This document shows positions 31,558 to 40,405 of a stretch of DNA of 64,000 nucleotides, one piece after another. The position numbers and the translations under genes are program-made. Positions within the stretch are counted from its first letter, which is position 1, and every line of letters begins with the position of its first letter. The DNA is from Micromonospora chalcea (lineage in GTDB: Bacteria; Actinomycetota; Actinomycetes; Mycobacteriales; Micromonosporaceae). The DNA lies in assembly GCF_002926165.1 (NCBI RefSeq), contig NZ_MAGP01000105.1, positions 27,755 to 91,754 of the forward strand, in the 5' to 3' direction. Under the pieces are notes generated by a model. That model did not search any database, was not told where the DNA came from, and saw nothing but the letters and a program-made list of their open reading frames with translations.

Positions 31558-32882
31558 GCCCGGGCCTCCCGCTCCCGCCGCCGCAGCGCCACGGCCGGCA
31601 CCGCGATGAGGACCAGCACTGCGAGCGCCATGAGGAAGATGCCCGGCGTCGGAACCTGCTTCACCACGCCGAGATCCTCGTAGACCTCGCCGGCGCCGGT
31701 GATCACGGCGGCGCCGAGGTACGGGCCGACGAGCATCGGAACGAGGATGGCGAAGACCATCCGCAGCCCCTGGACATGGCCGGCCCGATCCGGTGGCGAG
31801 TAGTCGCGCACGATGGCGCCGATCGGGGCGAGGACGAGCATGAAGCCCGACATCATCACGATCCCGGCGGCGATCACGGGGACCATGCCGCGGGCGAAGA
31901 ACATCAGCGCCAGGCCGGCGCCGTACAGCACTACCGCCGGCAGGAGGAAGCGCACCTTGCCGACGCGGTCGATGAGCCGCCCGCCGACCACGCTGACCGC
32001 CGACGCCGTGACGAGGACGACGGCCAGGACGATCGCGTACCCCTCGATCCGCAGGTACCGCTGCAGGTAGATGATCAGATACGGCAGGAACACCTGCGTG
32101 GAGATCCCCCAGATCGACCAGGCCGCCAGGGCGAGGTAGAGCCCCGGGTTGGCGCGGACGGCGGCCGGGCGCAAACCGTGGACGACGGCGCGCAGGTAGC
32201 CGCCCTCGTGCCGGACGAGTGACGGGCTGTCCTCGACCAGGAACCAGGCCAGCAGACCGGCCACGGCCATGATCGCGCCGATGACAACGAAGAACAGCCG
32301 CCAGTTCCCGGCGCGGGCCAGCCCGTCGAACCCGCCGAAGATCACCAGCATCGAGACCAGCGGCATGATGGCGAGCACCGACTCGACCCGGCCGCGGTTG
32401 GCCGGCTCGGTCACGTCGGTGACCCACGCCTGGAACGCCGCGTCGTTTGCGCCCGAGCCGAGGAAGGACATCAGGCAGTCGAGGGTGATGACCGCGATCG
32501 CCGTGACCAGCACGACGTTCGCGACGGGCGCGATGTCCTCCACGAAACCCACTGTCAGGAAGCCGAAGGCGGCGGTGGAGACGCCCCACAGCAGGTAGCC
32601 GCCCGCGATGAACGACCGGCGCCGCCCGGTCCGGTCGGAGAGGGCACCGAGCAGCAGGGTGGCGACAGTGGCGGTCACGGCGCTGGCGGCGACCATCGTG
32701 GCGATCGCGTTGGGATCGTCGGTGATCGTGTCGTACACGAACAGGTTCAGGTAGATGTTCTCGATGGTCCAGGCCATCTGCCCAACGAGCCCGAGCACGA
32801 TCAGCGCGGTCCAGGTGCGGGGGCGCAGCCCGACCGGACCGGCCGAGGTAGCCGGGGTGAGCACGCTCCGGGTGGCGGACAC
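31554..32882 (-). CDS. MFS transporter
   Basis: 442 residues from GTG 32882, chosen because AGGAGG lies 5 bases before it; longer frames lack a ribosome-binding site. Twelve membrane helices with GALSDRTGRRRSF (the MFS loop 2-3 signature) and a similar GGRLIDRVGKVRF in the second half. A -10-like TATTCT is at about 32905-32910 on this strand. It forms an operon with the GH2 gene by the ATGA overlap and probably imports a beta-linked oligosaccharide or glycoside. Confidence 0.9.
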   Translation of the reverse strand: MSATRSVLTPATSAGPVGLRPRTWTALIVLGLVGQMAWTIENIYLNLFVYDTITDDPNAIATMVAASAVTATVATLLLGALSDRTGRRRSFIAGGYLLWGVSTAAFGFLTVGFVEDIAPVANVVLVTAIAVITLDCLMSFLGSGANDAAFQAWVTDVTEPANRGRVESVLAIMPLVSMLVIFGGFDGLARAGNWRLFFVVIGAIMAVAGLLAWFLVEDSPSLVRHEGGYLRAVVHGLRPAAVRANPGLYLALAAWSIWGISTQVFLPYLIIYLQRYLRIEGYAIVLAVVLVTASAVSVVGGRLIDRVGKVRFLLPAVVLYGAGLALMFFARGMVPVIAAGIVMMSGFMLVLAPIGAIVRDYSPPDRAGHVQGLRMVFAILVPMLVGPYLGAAVITGAGEVYEDLGVVKQVPTPGIFLMALAVLVLIAVPAVALRRREREARA

Positions 32883-33019
32883 GACGGCCTCCTTCGACGG
32901 GTCAGAATATGATCCGTCCCGTCCAGCCGTCGATGGGTCCGGGGTCGGCCAGGCTGCCGCGTCCGAACGGGCACGACGAAAAGACCTGGTACGGAGCAGC
33001 CGGACCATGGCCTTCGTCG

Positions 33020-33682
33020 TCAGTCTTTGCGGACGGCGAGGTTGAGGGCGGCGACGGTCAGCTGGGTGAGGTCAGGAAGTTGGTCCTCGCCGAGCGTGAC
33101 ACCGCGCAGGTTGTCCAGCGCCGTCTTCAGCCCGTGAAGGCGACTGCCCCGCAGATCGGCACCGTCGAGGTGGCAGGAGTCCAGTTCCAGGCCGGCGAGG
33201 TCACACGACCGCAGCACCAGGCGAGGTAGTCGGCAGGACGACCACGCGCCGTTCGTGAGAGTGCAGTCGGTGAAGGCGACCGAGCCGGCGGCGGCGACGC
33301 GCTGGAGGGTGGCGTAGTCAAAGCGGCAGCCGTCGAACAGGACGTCCTTGAGGCGTACGTCGGTGAGTCTGGTGCCGGTGAACCGGGAGCCGGTGATGGC
33401 GCACCGTTCGATGGTGATGCCGGTCAGGGTCGCTCCGGAGAAGTCGGTGCGGGTGATCTCGCAGCCGTAGAGGCTGCCGGCTTCCCAGGTGCTCTCGCTC
33501 AGGTCCACGCCGGTGATCAGGCTGCTGCGGATGCGGACGTCCTCAACGTGCGCACCGTGGCACCCTGCGCCTTCGACGAGGGCCTCGGTGAGGCCGCCGG
33601 CGAGGTCCGTGGTGGTGTCGAGGTCGTCTGGTTCGAGGTCCGGCAGCAGGACCTTCACGTCGCCGATCGTGATGGTGCGCAT
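33020..33682 (-). CDS. Pentapeptide repeat protein
   Basis: 220 residues. From about residue 45 the chain is made of tandem five-residue repeats of the form A(D/N)LxX, here often SSLITGVDLSEST, DFSGATLTGITIERC, SRFTGTRLTDVRLKD and CDLAGLELDSCHLDGADLRGSRL. They give a right-handed four-sided beta-helix. The first 40 residues and the last 30 (DNLRGVTLGEDQLPDLTQL) are caps. Such proteins can mimic DNA or bind partners; no specific role is visible. It follows the RiPP-like precursor on the same strand with a 61-base gap, an unusual neighbour. Confidence 0.9.
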   Translation of the reverse strand: MRTITIGDVKVLLPDLEPDDLDTTTDLAGGLTEALVEGAGCHGAHVEDVRIRSSLITGVDLSESTWEAGSLYGCEITRTDFSGATLTGITIERCAITGSRFTGTRLTDVRLKDVLFDGCRFDYATLQRVAAAGSVAFTDCTLTNGAWSSCRLPRLVLRSCDLAGLELDSCHLDGADLRGSRLHGLKTALDNLRGVTLGEDQLPDLTQLTVAALNLAVRKD

Positions 33683-33743
33683 GTGTCCTCAACCTGTGCG
33701 GGCGCGGGGTGGGCACGTCACCCCGCGCGCCCCGTGGCGGGGG

Positions 33744-33925
33744 CTACTTCTTCTTGTTCCAGTTGTCCCATCCGGGTCGGCTGTCGAACTTTCCGCAGTT
33801 GTCCCAGCTGGGGCGGTTGTCGAACTTCGCCGCATCGATGAAAGCACCGACCGCTGCGGGTCGACGCCGAGGCGGGCGAGTTGCTCGGGTGCGGCGTTGA
33901 CGAGGACCGCGAGAGCGTTGGTCAT
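33744..33925 (-). pseudogene. RiPP precursor-like peptide with aromatic-Asp-Asn repeats, one base missing
   Basis: A strong ribosome-binding site (AAGGAGGAG) precedes ATG 33925. The leader reads MTNALAVLVNAAPEQLARLG-VDP in one frame; the remainder reads AAVGAFIDAAKFDNRPSWD and then KFDSRPGWDNWNKKK to a TAG at 33744-33746 in another. The 182 bases are one short of 61 codons; adding one G near 33858-33862 (CCGCAG to CCGGCAG) gives a smooth 60-residue peptide. The core has four aromatic-Asp-Asn/Ser motifs (FDN, WDN, FDS, WDN) spaced by Arg-Pro pairs and one Cys. This resembles precursors of three-residue cyclophane RiPPs (AmcA/triceptide type). No radical SAM maturase is in the window. It may be a pseudogene, or the base may be missing by error. 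Confidence 0.6.
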
Positions 33926-33986
33926 GGTGCTCCTCCTTAAGGATCAGGAGGTTGGAGGCGGTCTGGGCATCGTGGCGTGGCGCCGG

Positions 33987-34784
33987 TCAGGATCCGATCT
34001 CGACGAGGCGACGCCTGCCAGTTTCGACCGGGACCTGCCATACCTGCTCGTCCGGCCAGTGGCGATACAACAACTGCTGCGTGGTCGTGGCGACAGCGTT
34101 CCGCAGTGGCTCATGGAGCAGGTCGGCCAGCAGTCGTTCCTCACGCTCGGTGTCCTGAGCGATCAGAAGAACCGCCCCGACCGGCACCAGCCGGTCCGCA
34201 CGCCGGTAGCCGGCCAACAGTCCACCAAGCCCTGATGCCGGCCGCTCGTGCTCGGCGACAACGTCACCGATCGGACCACGGTCGACGTATACCAGGAACC
34301 GCAGACACCGCCCGTCCTGCAGCCAGACGCCGTAGCCGTCGGCCCGCAACTGCGCCAGGTCGTGCTGCCGCAACCGCGCCGAAGTCTCCATCGTCGCCAA
34401 CCACTGGAACAGCTCGCACCGCCCCGGGTCGCGCCGCGACACCTCCACCAACGGCAGAAACAGCAGGGCATCCGCCGCACCGGGAGGCCGCCGACCCAAC
34501 TGCAATGGAACCGGCCGCCCCGACGCCGTCAAGGCTCGCCGGAGCACCTCTGTCCCCTCGGGCGTGACCCCGTACCACCACGTGTGGGTCCGGTCCTCCG
34601 GTGAGCACTCGCGGCGCACCAGTCCCGCCTCGTGCAGCCACACCAGATCCCGGTGAGCCGTCAACCGCGACACCTCGCAGACAAGCGCCACGTCCAGCGT
34701 CGACGCGGACCCGTGCTGCGCCAGGTACGACAGGATCCGCCACCGCCGCGGGGACAATCGCCGCGTGGCACCCTGGTCGCCCAT
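33987..34784 (-). CDS. Replication-relaxation family protein
   Basis: 265 residues from ATG 34784 (GGAGGG upstream; longer frames lack a site). It opens with a winged helix: LSPRRWRILSYLAQHGSASTLDVALVCEVSRLTAHRDLVWLHEAGLVRR. The middle and end (GVTPEGTEVLRRAL, LFQWLATMETSARLRQHDL, ADGYGVWLQDGRCLRFLVYVDRG) match the replication-relaxation family (PF13814), common on actinobacterial integrative elements, where it is thought to relax plasmid-like replication. No integrase, Rep or TraB gene is near, so it may be a remnant. It lies 61 bases before the RiPP-like precursor. Confidence 0.8.
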   Translation of the reverse strand: MGDQGATRRLSPRRWRILSYLAQHGSASTLDVALVCEVSRLTAHRDLVWLHEAGLVRRECSPEDRTHTWWYGVTPEGTEVLRRALTASGRPVPLQLGRRPPGAADALLFLPLVEVSRRDPGRCELFQWLATMETSARLRQHDLAQLRADGYGVWLQDGRCLRFLVYVDRGPIGDVVAEHERPASGLGGLLAGYRRADRLVPVGAVLLIAQDTEREERLLADLLHEPLRNAVATTTQQLLYRHWPDEQVWQVPVETGRRRLVEIGS

Positions 34785-35241
34785 CCACCGATGATCCCTC
34801 CGCCCCCGGCGGTCACACATCCTGTTTCCCACAGCCGTGACAGAGAGTGGTCGATGTTCTCGCCGAGAGAGCGGTAGCCGGGATCGCCGTGACCGGAGAC
34901 AGCGCTCGGAGTGGGCCGTCGGGCGAGGCGGCGGCGGGCCGTGCGAGCACCCACATACCCAAACCGTGGTTTTGGGGCCGATTCTGGAGATCACTGTTCA
35001 GTGAATCAGCCGAAGAGCTGAGGACAGAAAGCGCGGTACGGTCAAATCAGGCCGCCATTAGTTGATCTCCACGATCGGCACCGCGCTGCAGCGCGGATCT
35101 TCAGAGGGGTGCGACAAGCCCGTCCCGGTTCGGCGACGACGCGCCTACGCGCCAATCGGATGATTACCTTCAGTAACGACAGTAGAGGGATCGTTGCCGC
35201 GTCTTCCTTCAGGAACGGGCTATGCGCCGGGGGCGAGCCCG
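34785..35241. other. Intergenic region of about 450 bases without a gene
   Basis: Divergent region between the replication-relaxation gene (-) and the NUDIX gene (+). Short frames here do not look coding. It contains a perfect 16-base palindrome CCGCGCTGCAGCGCGG at 35081-35096, a CACTG-TT-CAGTG hairpin near 34992-35003, and a TTACCTTCAGTAA patch near 35164-35176. Confidence 0.6.
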
Positions 35242-35247
35242 TAGGGT
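35242..35247 (+). promoter_or_regulatory. -10 box TAGGGT for the NUDIX gene
   Basis: TAGGGT with 7 bases to the GTG at 35255; no ribosome-binding site, leaderless start inferred. Confidence 0.55.
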
Positions 35248-35254
35248 CGGTCGC

Positions 35255-35752
35255 GTGGCCGAGACGCAGACCGAACCGGACCTTTCCTACATCGCCAGCG
35301 TGACGCGGGTCCGCGCGGCGGCCGGTGTGCTCCTCCGCGATGAGACCGGCCGGGTGCTGCTGGTGCACCCGGCCTACAAGGACGTGTGGGAAGTTCCTGG
35401 CGGAACCGTGGAGCCGGACGAGTCCCCTGCGGACGCCTGCACGCGCGAGATCCGCGAGGAGCTGGGCCTGTCGATACCCGCAGGGGCGCTGCTGTGCGTC
35501 GACTGGGTTCCGCCGAGCCCGCCGTGGGACGGCGGGCTCATGTTCGTCTTCGACGGCGGGGTCCTGACAGCGGACCAGATCGCGGCAATGCGGCCGTGCC
35601 CCGACGAACTGGACGGCTTCGCCTTCATCGATCCGGGACGACTGGACGAGGTGTTGATCCCCCGACTGGCTCGGCGGGTCACCGCAGCGGTCGCCGCGAT
35701 CGAGCATGGTGGTGTCTACCTTGAGGATGGGATCGCGATCTCGAACAGTTAG
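35255..35752 (+). CDS. NUDIX hydrolase
   Basis: 165 residues from GTG 35255, chosen for the TAGGGT box. The Nudix box is complete: GGTVEPDESPADACTREIREELGL (Gly-x5-Glu-x7-Arg-Glu-x-x-Glu-Glu-x-Gly). Residues before it (VRAAAGVLLRDETGRVLLVHP) are the usual opening strands. Substrate not predictable (a nucleoside diphosphate linked to another moiety). It faces the nine-gene operon end (MurA paralogue) with 170 bases between, in which I see no gene or clear terminator. Confidence 0.9.
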   Translation: MAETQTEPDLSYIASVTRVRAAAGVLLRDETGRVLLVHPAYKDVWEVPGGTVEPDESPADACTREIREELGLSIPAGALLCVDWVPPSPPWDGGLMFVFDGGVLTADQIAAMRPCPDELDGFAFIDPGRLDEVLIPRLARRVTAAVAAIEHGGVYLEDGIAISNS

Positions 35753-35922
35753 TCGATCAGTCTCCATGGCCGTGGTCCCGTAGTAGGTTGGTTGGCGGAG
35801 CTATGGGGTTGCCTCGAAGGCGAAGGCGACGCTAGTCGCGGCGGCCTGCTGCAGGATTACCGTTGGCGTCTCTCGGCCGCGGACGCCGGCAGGGGCTCCG
35901 TGCTCACCCAGGCAGCCTGTTG

Positions 35923-37194
35923 TCACGACTCCTCGCGGGTTATGTCGGCGCCGAGAGCGGTGAAACGGCCGGTCAGGTCTGCGTGGCCTCGGTCGATCAT
36001 GGCACCGTTGCCGATGACGGTTTCGCCGTCGGCAACAAGTCCGGCCAGCACGAGGCCGATCCCGGTCCGCAGGTCCCGGGCGATGACCTCGGTGCCGCGC
36101 AGCGGCTTACCGCCGTGGACGACGGCCTTCTCGCCGTTGACGGTGAGGTCTGCGCCGAGCTTGGTCAGCTCACCGGCGAGGGCGTAGCGGGCGTCGTGGA
36201 TGCGCTCGCGGAAGTAGCTCGTACCGGACGCTTGGGTGGCGAGGGCCATTAGCGGAGGCTGCAGGTCGGTGGCGAACCCGGGGTGGGTGTCGGTGATGAC
36301 GTTGATCGGATGCAGTTGACCGGGTCGGGTGACGCTTGTGACCGCCCCTGCGGGGGTGAGTTCGATGCCCATCTGATGGAGCTTGTGCGTGGCGACTCCG
36401 AAGTGATCCAGTACGGCGTCACCGACGAGGTTGACCGCGCCACCGGTGATGGCAGCCGCGATGGTCAGTACGCCGGCGTCCATGCGGTCCGGCATGATCG
36501 TGTATTCGACCGCGTGGAGCTCGTCGACGCCGGTGACGACGATGCGGCCGGTCCCTGCGCCGCTGATCTGGGCGCCCATGGCCGTGAGCATTGCGACTAC
36601 GTCGAGGACTTCGGGTTCCAGCGCCGCGTTCTCGATGACGGTCCGGCCGGGCGTCAGGGCCGCGGCCATGATGAGGTTCTCGGTGCCGGTGTGCGAGGGC
36701 GTGTCGAGGTAGAGGTCGGCGCCGCGCAGGTTGCTGGCCTTGATGCTGATCGTGGTGCCCTGTTCCTCGATGTGCCCGCCGAGGCGGGCCAGGCCCCGGT
36801 AGTGGAAGTCAAGCCCGCGGGTGCCGAGGGCGCAGCCGCCGGCACCCTCGAAGATGACCTCGCCTCGGCGGTGCAGCACCGGGGCGAGGAACAACACGCT
36901 GCCCCGAAACAGGCGGGTGAGATCGGCTGGTAGCCGCGAGCTGGTGATCTCGGTGGCGTCGATGACGAGCAGTCGGTCGCTCGGGTGGTACTCGACCTGA
37001 GCGCCGAGAAGCCGGGCGAGGTCGACGGCGTGCTGGACATCGGTGATCGCGGGGACGTTGCGAAGCACCGTCTGACCGCGTCGGGCGAGCAGCGCGGCAC
37101 CGATCATGGGCAGGGCCGCGTTCTTGGCGCCCTGGACGACGACGGTGCCGTTGAGCGGGCCGGCGGGGCGGACACGATATTGAACTTCGGTCAT
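35923..37194 (-). CDS. UDP-N-acetylglucosamine 1-carboxyvinyltransferase (MurA) paralogue
   Basis: 423 residues from ATG 37194 (GAAGGAA upstream). EPSP-synthase fold with the catalytic Lys-Asn in GAKNAALPM (K24) and the phosphoenolpyruvate-binding Cys in GAGGCALGTRGLDFHY (C121), so it should be active. MurA transfers enolpyruvate to UDP-GlcNAc at the first step of peptidoglycan synthesis. The location, last in an operon with ACP, N-acyltransferase, oxidoreductase and methyltransferase genes, argues for a secondary role, for example on another UDP-amino sugar or nucleotide. A housekeeping murA is expected elsewhere. 70 bases separate it from the acyltransferase gene. Confidence 0.88.
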   Translation of the reverse strand: MTEVQYRVRPAGPLNGTVVVQGAKNAALPMIGAALLARRGQTVLRNVPAITDVQHAVDLARLLGAQVEYHPSDRLLVIDATEITSSRLPADLTRLFRGSVLFLAPVLHRRGEVIFEGAGGCALGTRGLDFHYRGLARLGGHIEEQGTTISIKASNLRGADLYLDTPSHTGTENLIMAAALTPGRTVIENAALEPEVLDVVAMLTAMGAQISGAGTGRIVVTGVDELHAVEYTIMPDRMDAGVLTIAAAITGGAVNLVGDAVLDHFGVATHKLHQMGIELTPAGAVTSVTRPGQLHPINVITDTHPGFATDLQPPLMALATQASGTSYFRERIHDARYALAGELTKLGADLTVNGEKAVVHGGKPLRGTEVIARDLRTGIGLVLAGLVADGETVIGNGAMIDRGHADLTGRFTALGADITREES

Positions 37195-37264
37195 GTGACG
37201 TTCCTTCAGCAGATGAAGTGGTTGAGCAGGCACGGGCGGGACAGCTGCCGGTGGTGTGCGGCGG

Positions 37265-37882
37265 TCACGCAGTCAGGAACAAGCCGTTCGATCCTTGGCG
37301 GTAGCGCCATCCGCAGACGGGGCAGATGAGGTTGTCGTCGAGGCGGTGTCCGCACCTGCAGGCCCAGCCGAGTTGCCGGGCAGGGTTGCCCATGACGAGG
37401 CCGTGGTCCGGCACGTCGTGTCCCACGACGGTGCCGACAGCGACCATGGCGTACTGGCCGATGGTGACGCCTGGGGCGATGACCGCGTTGGCACCGATGG
37501 TGGCGCCGGATCGGATCGTCACCGGTTCCCGCCGCCAGTCATCGCGGCCCTTCAGGTGACCGGCGGGGTTGATGGCTCGGGGTGCGGGGTCCTCCAGCAG
37601 GTAGACGCCGGGGGCGAGCATCGCGCCGTCTTCGATGGTGGCTCCGAACACCCCGCATCCGTCCTGGATCTTGACCCGGTTGCCGATGACCGCTGCCGAG
37701 GCCACATGAACGCCCTTGCCGAGTACGCAGTCCTCGCCGATCCGGACGTCCCCGTCGACCTGAGCGTGGTGCCAGATCCTGGTTCGTGCGCCGACGTGAG
37801 CTGCGTCGGCGACCTCGGCCGACTCGGCGATGAAGGGCGCGTCCGACGTGTGCCCGGCTGTCGGTGCTGGCGTCTTGGTCAT
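37265..37882 (-). CDS. WbpD-like left-handed beta-helix N-acyltransferase with C-terminal zinc ribbon
   Basis: 205 residues from ATG 37882. Residues 30-165 are hexapeptide repeats (HVGARTRIWHHAQVDGDVRIGEDCVLGKGVHV, IGANAVIAPGVTIGQYAMVAVG). The order, with DPAPRAINP and NPARQLGWACRCG, matches WbpD/WlbB enzymes that N-acylate UDP-2-acetamido-3-amino sugars. The end (C-R-C-G-H...C-P-V-C-G) is a Cys4 zinc ribbon, as in the same family. It overlaps the ACP gene by 4 bases. With ACP present, an acyl-ACP may be the donor instead of acetyl-CoA; this is inference. Confidence 0.83.
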   Translation of the reverse strand: MTKTPAPTAGHTSDAPFIAESAEVADAAHVGARTRIWHHAQVDGDVRIGEDCVLGKGVHVASAAVIGNRVKIQDGCGVFGATIEDGAMLAPGVYLLEDPAPRAINPAGHLKGRDDWRREPVTIRSGATIGANAVIAPGVTIGQYAMVAVGTVVGHDVPDHGLVMGNPARQLGWACRCGHRLDDNLICPVCGWRYRQGSNGLFLTA

Positions 37883-38130
37883 GCCGAACGCTCCGCAGGT
37901 CTCAGCAGCCGTTCCAGGTCGTCCAGGGTCCGGACGCTTATCAGCTCGTCGTCGGGTAGGGGACGACCGGTTCGTTCCTCCAGCAGCACCGCGAGCGTGA
38001 GCCGGTCGAGCGAGTCCAGACCGAGTTCGGACAGCCGCGTGGAGGCGGTAATGGTGTTGGTGGGCCAGCCGCTGATCTCTGCGAGAGCCTGTTGAGCCAC
38101 GGTCTGTTGACCCAGAGCGTGCGTGCTCAT
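37879..38130 (-). CDS. Acyl carrier protein
   Basis: 83 residues from ATG 38130, ending in an ATGA overlap with the acyltransferase. The phosphopantetheine site is clear: STRLSELGLDSLDRLTLAVLLEERTG, with the Ser of Asp-Ser-Leu near residue 39. A free-standing ACP in this position suggests that an acyl or aminoacyl group is carried for the neighbouring enzymes. No ketosynthase, condensation domain or adenylation gene is visible in the operon, so the loading enzyme must be elsewhere. Confidence 0.88.
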   Translation of the reverse strand: MSTHALGQQTVAQQALAEISGWPTNTITASTRLSELGLDSLDRLTLAVLLEERTGRPLPDDELISVRTLDDLERLLRPAERSA

Positions 38131-39539
38131 CGGATCCGCCCGGCGGCGTCGAGCAGCAGCGGCAGGCACTCGGCCATGGGCGCACGCTGCCAGAGTCTGC
38201 GGACGGCGACCGCCCTGGTCGAGGTGCCGGCGGCGAGTTCGTGCAACGCCGCCTCGAGGAACCGCTCCAGCATCTCGTGTGTGCCCGGCGGGAGGTTGCC
38301 ACCCGGTTGGCAGAGCATGTCCACCAGGCCGCGGGTCGCGCCGCCGATGAGGTCGTCGAGTACCGGTAGGTGCATTGCGCGCCGAGGGCTATAGGGATGG
38401 GTGGCGGTCGAACCGGGAGCGGTGATCCCGTTGGCGACGATGACAGCGGCGTGCGGAGCCAGCAGCACGCCGCACCGGTAGGTGCCGGTCGCAAGGTGGA
38501 TCATCGGGTGTCCCGTCCGGCCGAACAGCGGCAGGTGATCGAGGGTGACCGGCCGGTGCCCCACCCGGACCTCGATCAACGCGGCATCGCGCAGATGAGT
38601 GTTGAGCTCGGCACTCGCGTCATGGATCAAGGTGGCGATCTCGTCCAGAGCGGCGGGTTGGCTGTAGTCGGGTTCAGTGGAGAGCCGATTCGTCGCCCCC
38701 AGATAGATGGTGCCGTCGCCGCGCGGGACCATGTGGCTGCCACAGGCGAAGCCCCGGTTCGGGGTTCGCACGGCAGCGGGCAGCGAGAACGGGACGCGGG
38801 CCAGCAGCGACACGCCTCGCCCGGACCGCAGCGGAGGTGCTTCGACCTGCTTGGCGAGCGATGGGGCGAGCAGACCCGTGGTCCCGGCCCCGGCGGCGAG
38901 CACCAGGTGGGCGGCCAGGACAGTGCTGCCGTCAGCCGCGTCAACGGCTACATGCTCGCCGCGCTCGCTGACGGTCGTCACGGTGGTATCGAGCCAACGA
39001 CAGCGGGGATGGGCGGTCAGCACTGTGGCCAGGGCCTCGACCAGGGCTGTCGGGTCGACGCTGGCCTCATCCGGCAGCCACAGTGCCTCGTGCGCGCGCA
39101 CCTGCGGTGCCAGCCCCGGTACGGCGCTCGGCGACGCGAACTCGGCGCGGCACCCGTGGGTCTTGGCGGTCTCCGCGATGGCCCGAAGGTTCGCGGCGTC
39201 GTCCGGCCCGTAGCCGTTGCTGATCACCCACACGCCAGGGAGAAGCCGTAGTGCCCGCTTGCTGGCCGTGCCGATGCGGTCCAGCCAGGCTTCGTACCCG
39301 GTCCGGGCGGCCAACCGTTCGCCGACTTCGAGGCTGACGCGTTGGGGATCATGGCTCGCCTCGACCTCGCTGAACACGGTGAGCATCGCGCCGGCGGCCC
39401 GGGATGCCTGCCCCGCGTGGTCGCCGGTCCGTGGCCCGACCAGGGTGACGTCCAGGTCCCGGCTGAGCAGCTCGAACGCGGTGGCGAGCCCCAGCAGGCC
39501 GGAGCCGGCCACCACAACGTCGGTTACGAACTGGTTCAT
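38127..39539 (-). CDS. FAD-dependent oxidoreductase, DAO family
   Basis: 470 residues from ATG 39539. N-terminal Rossmann motif VVVAGSGLLGLATAFELLSRDLDVTLVG (Gly-x-Gly-x-x-Gly), then the DAO domain with HLVLAAGAGTTGLLAP, GVSLLARV and EVRVGHRPVTLDHLPLFGRTG near the end, as in glycine/D-amino-acid oxidases (ThiO/DadA). The C-terminal about 60 residues are a family extra. It probably oxidises an amine or amino acid to an imine. It overlaps the ACP gene by 4 bases and starts 5 bases after the methyltransferase stop. Confidence 0.88.
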   Translation of the reverse strand: MNQFVTDVVVAGSGLLGLATAFELLSRDLDVTLVGPRTGDHAGQASRAAGAMLTVFSEVEASHDPQRVSLEVGERLAARTGYEAWLDRIGTASKRALRLLPGVWVISNGYGPDDAANLRAIAETAKTHGCRAEFASPSAVPGLAPQVRAHEALWLPDEASVDPTALVEALATVLTAHPRCRWLDTTVTTVSERGEHVAVDAADGSTVLAAHLVLAAGAGTTGLLAPSLAKQVEAPPLRSGRGVSLLARVPFSLPAAVRTPNRGFACGSHMVPRGDGTIYLGATNRLSTEPDYSQPAALDEIATLIHDASAELNTHLRDAALIEVRVGHRPVTLDHLPLFGRTGHPMIHLATGTYRCGVLLAPHAAVIVANGITAPGSTATHPYSPRRAMHLPVLDDLIGGATRGLVDMLCQPGGNLPPGTHEMLERFLEAALHELAAGTSTRAVAVRRLWQRAPMAECLPLLLDAAGRIR

Positions 39540-39544
39540 GTCAC

Positions 39545-40405
39545 TCACCTGACCCGTCCAGGGAAATCGATGCGGGTGGCAGCGAGGGTGTGCACCTCGA
39601 ACCGGAGGCCACGGAATGCTGCCCGTTGGGCGGCCCGGAGCGGATACAGCCGCGACAGCAGCACGTCGCGGTGCATCGCGTAGCGGCGCAAGGGGATGTC
39701 CAGCTCGCAGATCTGCACAGTGCGGCACTCGTATCCGCTTCGTCGTAGCGTCTGGCGAGTGCGGGGAATGTCGGTCAGGGAGGAGTGCGTCAGCAGCAGC
39801 GTCCCGCCCGGCGCGAGCAGCTCGTCGAGGCGGGCGAGCAGGACGTCGTACAACGCCCGCCCGTCACTGCCACCGACCAGCGCGGTCTCAATGCCATCGT
39901 CGACCGCGTACACCGGATCGTGTGGGAAGTGCGGAGGGTTGCAAACGACTAGGTCCCAGGGTTCGGGGATCGCCAATTCGGCGAGGTCCCCGACGATCGT
40001 GGCCACCTGGGCGGGTGAGATGCCGTTGCGGGACGCGTTGTCGCGGGTCACCTCCGCACATGCCGGATTGACGTCCAACGCGGTCACATGTGCCGCGCCC
40101 GCCGAGGTCAGGGCCACCGTATACAGGCCGGAGCCGCACCCGATGTCCAAGGCGCGGGCACCCGTAACAGGCAGGCCAGGGTCGGCATTCAGCGCGCTCA
40201 GCAACGTGAGCCCCACGTCGGTCGGGAAGAGGACCGGGCCGTCCTCTGGCGTCTCGATCTCGATCCGCCGGCCGAGTACCTCCACCGTGGCCGCGATGGT
40301 GCCGTTACGTGTCGGACCCAATCGGCAGAGTGCATGCGCCGCTCCTGCCGGGACCCTCACCCTGACCGTCTGCGGCGGCGCGTTGATGACGTCAGTGCTA
40401 CTCAT
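39545..40405 (-). CDS. Class I SAM-dependent methyltransferase, PrmC/HemK-like
   Basis: 286 residues. Motif I is ALDIGCGSGLYTVAL (near 88-102), and the catalytic Asn-Pro-Pro motif is VVCNPPHFP (near 155), the signature of N-methyltransferases of the HemK/PrmC and small rRNA-methyltransferase type. The N-terminal part has LFPTDVGLTLLSAL just before motif I, as in RsmC/PrmC-like enzymes. The target may be an amide, an amino group or a base. It is ATGA-coupled to the gene before it. Confidence 0.87.
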   Translation of the reverse strand: MSSTDVINAPPQTVRVRVPAGAAHALCRLGPTRNGTIAATVEVLGRRIEIETPEDGPVLFPTDVGLTLLSALNADPGLPVTGARALDIGCGSGLYTVALTSAGAAHVTALDVNPACAEVTRDNASRNGISPAQVATIVGDLAELAIPEPWDLVVCNPPHFPHDPVYAVDDGIETALVGGSDGRALYDVLLARLDELLAPGGTLLLTHSSLTDIPRTRQTLRRSGYECRTVQICELDIPLRRYAMHRDVLLSRLYPLRAAQRAAFRGLRFEVHTLAATRIDFPGRVR

